Shown here: one piece after another, positions 21,904 to 26,963 of the stretch | How the letters are laid out: every line of letters begins with the position of its first letter | Position numbering within the stretch: position 1 is the stretch's first letter | Virus record (IMG/VR): IMGVR_UViG_3300031951_001022 | Span: 1-26,963 of that record | Length of the DNA stretch: 26,963 bases | DNA from: a virus | Reading direction: 5' to 3' (one strand) | Notes under the pieces: model-generated | Databases searched by the model: none | Told to the model about the DNA's origin: nothing | What the model saw: the letters and a program-made list of their open reading frames with translations, nothing else | Position numbers and translations under genes: made by a program

Positions 21904-22142
21904 TGAATTACTCATACGCTCGATGGAGAGAAGTCAATAAAGTACCAATTCCTGATTCAGATAAAAGAGCATTATGTCCTGAGTGTCAAAAACCAAGAAA
22001 AATTAAACGTTTGTTTGAAATTTTTTCTTTCTGGGCTTATTCAGGTCCTGGTTTTTTTTGCTCAACTAAGTGTGCTGTAAATTGGGGTAACAAGGTATGC
22101 GCTGAACAGTTATCAAGAATAATAGAAAAATACGGAGAATGA
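21903..22142 (+). CDS. Small zinc-finger-like protein (79 aa)
   Basis: A 79-residue protein with Cys25-x2-Cys28 (CPEC) and Cys53-x3-Cys57 (CSTKC), a four-Cys site of the treble-clef or zinc-ribbon kind. The second pair opens a helix (KCAVNWGNKVCAEQL), as in treble clefs. The N-terminus is basic. Probably binds nucleic acid or a protein partner; no specific function can be assigned. It starts at the TGATG after the 47-residue gene and ends with ATGA to the next gene. Confidence 0.72.
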   Translation: MNYSYARWREVNKVPIPDSDKRALCPECQKPRKIKRLFEIFSFWAYSGPGFFCSTKCAVNWGNKVCAEQLSRIIEKYGE

Positions 22143-22384
22143 GCCAGTATCTTTTAGTTCGAAATCAAGAGCATGATGTTATCGGTGTAGCTGCTAATAC
22201 TGACCGTCTTCCTGCCTATGTTCAAGTCATGCTTTTAAAAAGCATTGATAGTTATAACATAGCAGATGCAGTTGTTATTTTTAAAGGACCTATTCCTATT
22301 GATATAGGTCAAACGGTCTTTGAAAATGTTCTATTACAAAATATTTCCGTTTCTGTTTCTTTTACTTTGGTAGATGTCTACTAA
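22139..22384 (+). CDS. Small hypothetical protein (81 aa)
   Basis: Last gene of the plus-strand operon, coupled by ATGA to the zinc-finger-like gene and followed at once by a bidirectional terminator. It contains alternating strands and one helix (YLLVRNQEHDVIGVAAN, YVQVMLLKSIDSYN, ADAVVIFKGPIP, ISVSVSFTLVDVY), a compact alpha/beta domain. No cysteine site, membrane segment or motif is recognised. Confidence 0.62.
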   Translation: MSQYLLVRNQEHDVIGVAANTDRLPAYVQVMLLKSIDSYNIADAVVIFKGPIPIDIGQTVFENVLLQNISVSVSFTLVDVY

Positions 22385-22386
22385 GC

Positions 22387-22417
22387 AAAAAGGCTTCCTT
22401 AATTGGAAGCCTTTTTT
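22387..22417. terminator. Bidirectional terminator between the ligase operon and the lysogeny module
   Basis: AAAAAGGCTTCC (22387-22398) pairs with GGAAGCCTTTTT (22405-22416) around a 6-base loop (TTAATT), with A and T runs on opposite sides. It serves the plus-strand operon and the convergent HTH gene, whose stop codon begins two bases away. Confidence 0.9.
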
Positions 22418-22418
22418 G

Positions 22419-22592
22419 TTATTTTCCCATGATTTTCTCACGGTTATAAAATCTCTTGCCGCCTACACCTATTCGATACATAGATCGGCTTATTTTACCA
22501 CTGTAAACGTACTGGATGAGTGTGCGTTTCTTAATGTTTAGTAATTCACAAACTTCATCGTCTGTCATCCAAAGCGATTGAACTGCTTCCAT
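22419..22592 (-). CDS. Excisionase-like HTH protein (57 aa)
   Basis: A short gene directly downstream of the integrase on the same strand, with 26 bases between them. The translated product is a single winged HTH of the HTH_17/excisionase type: LWMTDDEVCELLNIKKRTLIQYV (residues 7-29) is the helix-turn-helix, and a short wing ends with RFYNREKIMGK. The placement beside an integrase and the size point to a recombination directionality factor, or a small regulator of the lysogeny switch. It has its own promoter with a palindromic operator (22597-22627). Its ATG at 22592 is the only start before that promoter. A repressor role is the main alternative. Confidence 0.75.
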   Translation of the reverse strand: MEAVQSLWMTDDEVCELLNIKKRTLIQYVYSGKISRSMYRIGVGGKRFYNREKIMGK

Positions 22593-22596
22593 GACA

Positions 22597-22627
22597 TAAA
22601 ATTAGTAATATTGCTAATCTAACCAAA
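22597..22627 (-). promoter_or_regulatory. Promoter of the HTH gene with an internal palindromic operator
   Basis: Read on the minus strand, TTTG (22627-22624) is followed after exactly 19 bases by TAATTTTA (22604-22597), close to the Bacteroidota consensus TTTG-N19-TAnnTTTG with one mismatch. Between and over these boxes lies ATTAGTAATATTGCTAAT (22601-22618), a near-perfect 18-bp palindrome, as expected for an operator. The -33 box lies inside the integrase 3' end. Autoregulation by the HTH protein is a reasonable inference. Confidence 0.6.
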
Positions 22628-23713
22628 CTTTTCATTGATCATTCTTTCCAGTCTTTTGTTCGTTACTCGAGCGTAAATCCTGGCGGTTTTGACGGTAATA
22701 CCCATCAGTTCAGCAACGTCTTCAATAGTAAAATCTTTACTGGTCAACAACATACCGAATGTATGGCGCGAAGTATGATATGTAATTTTACGCTCTACAC
22801 CGGCAGATTTGGCAATAGCGTACACATGATCTCGAACAATAGGTTCTGCTAACGTCAAAGGCTTGTCTTTTATGTACTCCAGTATTTCTACCAGTTGTTT
22901 GTAAATTGGAATAGATACAATCTCTCCGTTCTTTTTGGCCCTGAGAATAATCCGATTAGCTTTTATACGTTCTTCGTACTTAAAGCTCTTACAATCAGAT
23001 ATTCGATACCCAGCGTAGCAGGATAGTAAAAAATAATAACCGGCAACCTTTAGATTTTCATCGTAAAGCTTATCTGTAGCTGCTTTAAACAATAAAATCT
23101 CGTGTTCCTCCAGAAACTCAGGAATCTTCTGGAGATAGACAGGAACTTGATAATGATCAAATTGCTTACTATCAATCATAGACCTTTTACCAGCCTCAAT
23201 CAAGAACTTTTTAATGTTCTTCATTTTTTTGTGAATAGTGTTATTATCGTGTCGACCGTACCCTTTTTCAACCTTTAGTAAAAAGGATACATTAACTTCT
23301 ACCAGAGGAATATTATAAAACTCTATTTCTCTTGCAAGTAATAAATACAGATCATGAGTAGTGTTTTTGACCTTGACTTTAAATTCTTCAGCATAAATGT
23401 AAATCCAGTCATGAAACATAACTTCCCCTCGCTGATCTTTTTCTTCTTTTACGATTTTAAGGTCAAACGGCTTTTTGCTTTTTATAGCGGTGATCAACCT
23501 ATCCTCTATGTCAGTCTTAATCTGAAGTAAATGAGCGTTTTTGGATTTTCTATTCTTGCCTTCCACGAACTCTCCGTCAATAAATTCTTTCGGTGTAGAC
23601 CGGTAAGGAGTTGATTGAAATACCTTTTTACGATTATGAATTACCTGGATCACCACTTGCTGTCCTTCCTTGCTTTTGTACGGTAATAAAATTGCTTTTA
23701 TGGAGTAAATCAT
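22619..23713 (-). CDS. int: Tyrosine recombinase / phage integrase
   Basis: A 364-residue tyrosine recombinase that integrates and excises the element. The N-terminal 100 residues form the arm-type DNA-binding domain typical of Bacteroidota integrases, followed by a SAM-like core-binding domain (about 100-195). The catalytic domain has Arg237 (SCYAGYRISDCKSF), a beta-hairpin Lys (near 260-261), His313-x-x-Arg316 (TYHTSRHTFG) and the nucleophile Tyr347 (ARIYARV). The usual LGH block reads MGI, so the second His/Trp position (about 339) is Ile; this weakens but does not rule out activity. The start sits next to the attP region, and the small HTH gene lies at the 3' side. A candidate autogenous control is suggested by arm-type repeats just upstream. 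Confidence 0.93.
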   Translation of the reverse strand: MIYSIKAILLPYKSKEGQQVVIQVIHNRKKVFQSTPYRSTPKEFIDGEFVEGKNRKSKNAHLLQIKTDIEDRLITAIKSKKPFDLKIVKEEKDQRGEVMFHDWIYIYAEEFKVKVKNTTHDLYLLLAREIEFYNIPLVEVNVSFLLKVEKGYGRHDNNTIHKKMKNIKKFLIEAGKRSMIDSKQFDHYQVPVYLQKIPEFLEEHEILLFKAATDKLYDENLKVAGYYFLLSCYAGYRISDCKSFKYEERIKANRIILRAKKNGEIVSIPIYKQLVEILEYIKDKPLTLAEPIVRDHVYAIAKSAGVERKITYHTSRHTFGMLLTSKDFTIEDVAELMGITVKTARIYARVTNKRLERMINEKFG

Positions 23714-23731
23714 AACTTATAGAACATCAGT

Positions 23732-23747
23732 AGAACAATTATAGCAA
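23732..23747 (+). repeat. Arm-type direct repeat, left copy
   Basis: AGAACAATTATAGCAA. The same 16 bases with one change (A to G at position 7) occur at 23914-23929, 182 bases away in the same orientation, one copy on each side of the tRNA-like core. A further partial copy, TTATAGAACA (23718-23727), also recurs at 23910-23919. Probably integrase arm-binding sites; the left ones overlap the integrase leader. Confidence 0.68.
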
Positions 23748-23811
23748 CAAAGCATTGATTTTAATAGACAATGGTAGATGAAAATATACCATTTTAGCCG
23801 TAAAATAAGAA

Positions 23812-23833
23812 AGCCTCACATTTCTGTGAGGCT
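23812..23833 (-). terminator. Hairpin terminator adjoining the attP core
   Basis: AGCCTCACA (23812-23820) pairs perfectly with TGTGAGGCT (23825-23833) over a 4-base loop. On the minus strand it is followed by TTCTTATTTTA, a T-rich tract, so it terminates transcripts moving toward the integrase. It lies just downstream (minus strand) of the tRNA 3'-end-like core, so after integration it would end the host tRNA transcript and shield int from the tRNA promoter and from late-gene read-through. Confidence 0.8.
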
Positions 23834-23837
23834 CTAT

Positions 23838-23857
23838 GCGGACCGGACGGGACTCGA
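23838..23857 (-). other. Candidate attP core: tRNA 3' end
   Basis: The plus strand reads GCGGACCGGACGGGACTCGA. Its complement reads TCGAGTC-CCGTC-CGGTCC-GC, which has the form of the T-loop end, 3' T-stem and 3' acceptor strand of a tRNA without an encoded CCA. After it, the plus strand departs from tRNA form (GACATG instead of the expected T-loop/T-stem start). The acceptor strand would pair with a 5' GGACCGG, compatible with a tRNA-Asp-like gene, though this is not firm. There is no full tRNA here, so it is a fragment, the classic identity core of phages that integrate in tRNA genes. Confidence 0.7.
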
Positions 23858-23913
23858 CATGTTTTGTAAAACGCAGTACGGAAAAGCGTTTCAGCGGACA
23901 TTAAATTAATTAT

Positions 23914-23929
23914 AGAACAGTTATAGCAA
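23914..23929 (+). repeat. Arm-type direct repeat, right copy
   Basis: AGAACAGTTATAGCAA, the right-hand partner of the repeat at 23732-23747, on the other side of the core. Preceded by TTAT as in the partial left copy at 23718. The pair together with the core gives the P-arm/core/P'-arm layout. Confidence 0.68.
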
Positions 23930-23963
23930 GATTCAAAATAATTAAAAATTCGTAATCATTAAA

Positions 23964-23981
23964 TATGGCAAATTTGCCATA
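23964..23981. promoter_or_regulatory. Perfect 18-bp palindrome, operator candidate
   Basis: TATGGCAAATTTGCCATA reads the same on both strands. It lies about 95 bases upstream of the gene at 24077 and 35 bases right of the arm repeat. Such a palindrome is a strong candidate for a homodimeric regulator, or for an accessory factor site in the attP complex. I do not find a second exact copy in this window. Confidence 0.6.
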
Positions 23982-24076
23982 GATTGCCGGCCGTTAAAAA
24001 AGAGTATAAAACAAAGCGGCTTTAGATCATTGCATTGTATTATATCTATAAATTTATCGTTTTAAACTGATTTGTA

Positions 24077-24307
24077 ATGAAAATATCATTTGTGATAATC
24101 GACAACAAGCCAGTTGTAAAAGTACTAACTGACGAAACCAGTAATCAATTTATAATGAATGTCTTTGTGGATATTAAAGACAATCAAGTTGTCAATGAAA
24201 CAGAAATTAAAACAGCCTTTGAAAGAGTAATAAATGCAGTAAAGGCTTGTGTTAAACAACGCAAGCCTGTTACACAAAAAGATATTGACATGGCTATCGA
24301 ACCTTAG
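24077..24307 (+). CDS. Small hypothetical protein next to attP (76 aa)
   Basis: A 76-residue protein on the plus strand between attP and the minus-strand late genes. Strands in the first half (MKISFVIIDNKPVVKVLTDET, FIMNVFVDIKDNQVV) are followed by a helix (TEIKTAFERVINAVKACVKQ). No HTH is apparent. It has a 363-base regulatory region to its left and converges with a small minus-strand gene, their stops overlapping by 4 bases. This isolation and the palindrome upstream hint at an individually regulated gene, perhaps part of the lysogeny or superinfection functions, but nothing in the protein shows it. Confidence 0.6.
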   Translation: MKISFVIIDNKPVVKVLTDETSNQFIMNVFVDIKDNQVVNETEIKTAFERVINAVKACVKQRKPVTQKDIDMAIEP

Positions 24308-24438
24308 CGAACAGGAGGTCCAAAATTTGGCGAATTACATCCCATTTGATTAACGAGATAAGCTAGTCCAATCAAAACAGAATACTCAAATATGGTAAGT
24401 ATAACTCGGTTCCAGTTTGTTTTCTTTTTTTCAATCAT
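24304..24438 (-). CDS. Small single-pass membrane protein (44 aa)
   Basis: A short gene directly after the large late gene, coupled by ATGA (24438-24435). The first residues are Lys-rich (MIEKKKTNWNR), followed by a hydrophobic segment VILTIFEYSVLIGLAYLV that is long enough to span the membrane, then a short tail with one Cys (MGCNSPNFGPPVR). The inner-face basic start and single span are compatible with a small holin, antiholin or other phage membrane peptide; no lysis genes are visible for support. Its stop overlaps that of the convergent plus-strand gene by 4 bases. Confidence 0.65.
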   Translation of the reverse strand: MIEKKKTNWNRVILTIFEYSVLIGLAYLVNQMGCNSPNFGPPVR

Positions 24439-26963
24439 CGTAATTTGTTGTAATTGAAAGATTCTTCCATTACCTTATTATAGTTATAGATTGACGAAAA
24501 TACTGGAATGTTTTTTTCTAATTGAGTTTGACCTGGAATATTTCCATTGTCTTGACGATCACCCGTTAAAAGTCCAACTGTAATGTCCTGTAATGCAACT
24601 ACGACATTATGAGCTCTGGTAATAGCAGGAGTAGGATTCTTTGCCATTCTTAACAAGTCTACTGGGTTAAGACCTTCCATCATGTCTTCTACAAATCGTG
24701 ACATTTTCCTACCCATTGTGGTGTTCTTGTCATCTTCGTCAGGGAAAGCAGCGAGATAGGCGAGATATGCAACTAAAGTAAACGACAGATCTACCCAAAA
24801 CTTAGCAATGTTTTGCTTTTGTTCAGGAGAAAGATTTTCCCAACGATAATCTTCATTTGTACCTTCTATTTTAATACCTGCGGCTGCAAACAATTTATAC
24901 AAAGCGCTATCTTGACCTAGTGCTCCTAGTCCTGCAGCCAAGTTTTTAAAGAACGTAATTACCCTTCCTTCATGAACCCGAGCATGCCATTCCATAGCTG
25001 TTTCCATTCTTTTCACTTTAGTAACTGGATCCTCAATCTCTACCAGAACAGGCTGACCATTTTCATAGCGGGGTTTATAATAACCTGAGTTAGCATCGCT
25101 GTATTTTGACGACCAAAGGTTACTCATTTGACCAGGAAGATATTTTTTGAACTGAAGAAACAACTGCCCTAAAGCATACAATTCCGCACCCGACCGTTCA
25201 TCCTGGCGATAAGCACCATGTATCTTCTGGGAGGCCCTTTTCAATCTCATAATTTCTTTACTGGTAAGCTCAGTTACATTTTTGTAGGTTTCCCCTTCCG
25301 GAGTTTGAAATACTTCGACACCTCTTACAATACCGTCTTTCCATTTTATTTCCTTAAACTCATTTCCAAATTTATCTTTTGTAGATACTAGTTCGTAAGC
25401 ATCATATACTCTGATTTCTTCTCCGTTTTTGTTTTTTACTTTCATGTGATGAAGCATTGAAGCCAGTACTGAAATAGTACCAAAATCTTCTACAAACGAG
25501 TTCATAAACATCAGCGTAGATCCGTCTACTAGTTTATTCTTACCGGCTATCTTCTCATCAGCTCTGATCTTGTAATCATAAAAATCCGGCATATAGTTAA
25601 AATGAGAAAGCAAACGATAAAGTTTGTTATCTTCTTTCCTACCGGTAACAATATCCATCTTCATTTGCAGAAACTCTTTCTTGGCCCACCATAGATCTTC
25701 CTCTGTATAATCAATGTCCTGGTCTTTGATTCCCATTACTCGCTTAGATAGATCACCGACAATAGCGCCTTTATGTAAAAGCGTAGTGATCAATCCACCG
25801 TTGGTAGCAGCATTAGCAGCTTGCAGCCACATAGCGCCGTAAGTAGTGAAGTTCTTTGCACCTTTGATCAAACTATCAATACCGACTTTATATCGTTTAC
25901 CATCTTGGGTAAATGAATGTGTCAGATATCTAACCTTTGGCTTAGTGTCCGTGATATGAAGCATCATCTGCTTTTCCATGAAACTGTACAGGTTCTTCAT
26001 CTTTAGCGAGCCGTCCATGTTTTGTTGTTCCTTTATCCAGGCTTGTACCCCTTCTCCCAAAGCTTGAACATCGTCAAGCTCTTCCATCATGAACATATTA
26101 TTCATGAACTGAGTATAGGAACTTTCCAGATCGAAAGTGTGGTCCATATTGGCCACGATTTTTTTTATGCTACCTACATTACCCATTCCCTTTAACGGCA
26201 ACCCAACTCCTTGTTCACTCGTGGTATAGTATTCTTCCTTGTAATCTTCTAATACAGTATCCTTAAACTTCTTCCATCTTGTGCCTACATTAAAGCCAAA
26301 GCGTTCAGAATATTCATCCTTTTGCATTGGCATTCTTGGAAAAAAATCGCTTCTCAACTTTCCTGGCCGGCTCAATAAAGCAGCCTTGCTGACAAGTTCA
26401 CCTTTCTTATCACGATACACTGTTTTACTGGTTGCTGCTTGATACGCTTCATTCATTGATTCCCTAACGAATGTCAAATAATCTTTTTGAGCCTGAGTAA
26501 GCGCATCCCATTCTGTGATATCATCAGAAGTAACCAAGTAATATCCTTCTCCATGCTCACCCATCTTTCTCTTATATGCAAAGTCATAAATACCACTACC
26601 ATCACCTTTGAAGTATTGGAAACCCATACCAAAAAACGAATTCAGTGTCTTTGTATTTGGAATTCCCCTGGAACTGAAATATTCACTGGCAACCTTACTG
26701 GCAACCTGTTCATAGCGGATCTTATTGGCTTCTATTTTCAAACGAGCCTTGTTTTTTCTTTCATTCAGCAGTTTAAAAAATGCCTGGGCAAGCTTGTTTT
26801 TCGCATCATACTGGTTACCAAACCAATTTGTCAACATCGTCATGTCCTCAGTCACATTGAACATTTCCTGAGCCTTCCCATCGGTGTCCATTTCCAGAAC
26901 TTGTTTCATAATCCGTTCCCGCTTATCTTCCAGTTTAAGCTTTTGCTGCTTGATTTCAGACAT
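24435..26963 (-). CDS. Large late/virion-like protein, C-terminal 842 aa (N-terminus may lie outside window)
   Basis: The frame begins with a Met at the last three bases of the window, so the true start is probably further out. The first 100 residues are charged and helical (coiled-coil-like). The middle is alpha-rich with many aromatic and charged residues. Near 722-740 there is a hydrophobic segment FWVDLSFTLVAYLAYLAAF that could insert in a membrane, and the end has PVFSSIYNYNKVMEESFNYN. No enzyme motif is obvious. A very long protein on a strand opposite to the replication genes, ending the minus-strand operon, is typical of internal virion or ejection proteins of tailed phages infecting Bacteroidota, but this is an inference from size, strand and composition. 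Codon use is like the rest of the window. Confidence 0.75.
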   Translation of the reverse strand: MSEIKQQKLKLEDKRERIMKQVLEMDTDGKAQEMFNVTEDMTMLTNWFGNQYDAKNKLAQAFFKLLNERKNKARLKIEANKIRYEQVASKVASEYFSSRGIPNTKTLNSFFGMGFQYFKGDGSGIYDFAYKRKMGEHGEGYYLVTSDDITEWDALTQAQKDYLTFVRESMNEAYQAATSKTVYRDKKGELVSKAALLSRPGKLRSDFFPRMPMQKDEYSERFGFNVGTRWKKFKDTVLEDYKEEYYTTSEQGVGLPLKGMGNVGSIKKIVANMDHTFDLESSYTQFMNNMFMMEELDDVQALGEGVQAWIKEQQNMDGSLKMKNLYSFMEKQMMLHITDTKPKVRYLTHSFTQDGKRYKVGIDSLIKGAKNFTTYGAMWLQAANAATNGGLITTLLHKGAIVGDLSKRVMGIKDQDIDYTEEDLWWAKKEFLQMKMDIVTGRKEDNKLYRLLSHFNYMPDFYDYKIRADEKIAGKNKLVDGSTLMFMNSFVEDFGTISVLASMLHHMKVKNKNGEEIRVYDAYELVSTKDKFGNEFKEIKWKDGIVRGVEVFQTPEGETYKNVTELTSKEIMRLKRASQKIHGAYRQDERSGAELYALGQLFLQFKKYLPGQMSNLWSSKYSDANSGYYKPRYENGQPVLVEIEDPVTKVKRMETAMEWHARVHEGRVITFFKNLAAGLGALGQDSALYKLFAAAGIKIEGTNEDYRWENLSPEQKQNIAKFWVDLSFTLVAYLAYLAAFPDEDDKNTTMGRKMSRFVEDMMEGLNPVDLLRMAKNPTPAITRAHNVVVALQDITVGLLTGDRQDNGNIPGQTQLEKNIPVFSSIYNYNKVMEESFNYNKLR

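Larger units (their letters stand above)
23714..24076. other. attP region (363 bases without a gene)
   Basis: No protein gene is visible. From left to right the stretch holds the integrase leader with an arm-type repeat (23732-23747), a hairpin terminator acting on the minus strand (23812-23833), a tRNA 3'-end-like core (23838-23857), an inverted AAACGC/GCGTTT pair (about 23869-23896), a second arm-type repeat (23914-23929), a perfect 18-bp palindrome (23964-23981) and a possible promoter for the plus-strand gene at 24077 (TTG at 24030, TAAATTTA at 24049-24056; the spacing of 16 is shorter than usual). The layout is that of a whole attP, which means the phage sequence is circular or permuted here rather than an integrated prophage end. 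Confidence 0.7.

Noticed and set aside
1-26963. Recoded stop codons (TAG or TGA read as an amino acid), as in some Bacteroidota phages
   Set aside because: The standard code gives full-length recognisable proteins throughout, and int, a small gene near attP and several others end cleanly at TAG or TGA.
1-26963. CRISPR arrays, insertion sequences or complete tRNA genes
   Set aside because: No regularly spaced repeats, transposase motifs or tRNA cloverleafs were seen; the only tRNA-like bases are the attP fragment.

Overview
The window looks like part of a temperate phage, or a phage-derived mobile element, of a Bacteroidota host. The host call rests on three things: the gene families present (a Bacteroidota-type PRTRC cassette, and a tyrosine integrase of the style common in that phylum); the lack of Shine-Dalgarno-like spacing before starts that are instead packed by ATGA or TAATG overlaps; and a TTTG-N19-TAnnTTTG-like promoter in front of the small HTH gene. 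The DNA is AT-rich and the standard code with TAA/TAG/TGA stops fits throughout. No terminase, portal or capsid gene is visible, so the phage assignment rests on the replication, nucleotide and integration genes and on the late-like large minus-strand gene.

Layout. (1) 1-6608, plus strand: replication and recombination. It holds the C-terminal part of a family B DNA polymerase, a DnaA-domain-IV-like protein, an SF2 helicase, a helical replication-associated protein, a DnaB/RecA-fold helicase, a Sak4-like RecA-fold ATPase, a small unknown and an SSB-like protein, and it is closed by a terminator. (2) 6651-10226, plus: TOPRIM primase, DUF932-like protein, a macro-like family protein, two small unknowns and uracil-DNA glycosylase. 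(3) 10263-17502, plus: three genes (one GIY-YIG), then a compact PRTRC cassette (E, C, a two-ORF middle gene, B, ThiF), then a RecE-like PD-(D/E)XK nuclease and three unknowns, ending at a bidirectional terminator. (4) One isolated minus-strand gene at 17538-17924. (5) 17993-22384, plus: ATP-dependent DNA ligase, Dam-type N6-adenine methyltransferase, PAPS-reductase-like PP-loop protein, HAD-type phosphatase, dNMP kinase and three small genes. (6) 22419-24076: lysogeny module on the minus strand with an excisionase-like HTH gene, the integrase and a complete-looking attP (tRNA 3'-end core, hairpin terminator and flanking arm-type repeats). (7) 24077-24307: a short plus-strand gene. (8) 24304-26963, minus: a small membrane protein and the C-terminal 842 residues of a large late/virion-like protein that reaches the window edge.

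The main biological point is the PRTRC cassette. PRTRC-C has the length and pattern of a prokaryotic ubiquitin-like protein and ends in Gly, PRTRC-B carries an E2-like NV-x-G-x-V-C active-site motif, and the ThiF protein has the E1 nucleotide-binding loop. A ubiquitin-like activation and conjugation path, without a visible JAB peptidase, therefore sits inside a phage replication/recombination operon and overlaps a RecE-like exonuclease gene. Other points of interest are the attP that rebuilds both the tRNA 3' end and a terminator, a candidate operator motif shared by several promoters, a candidate -1 frameshift heptamer in the middle of the PRTRC cassette, and two unusually long gene overlaps (about 250 and 300 nt).
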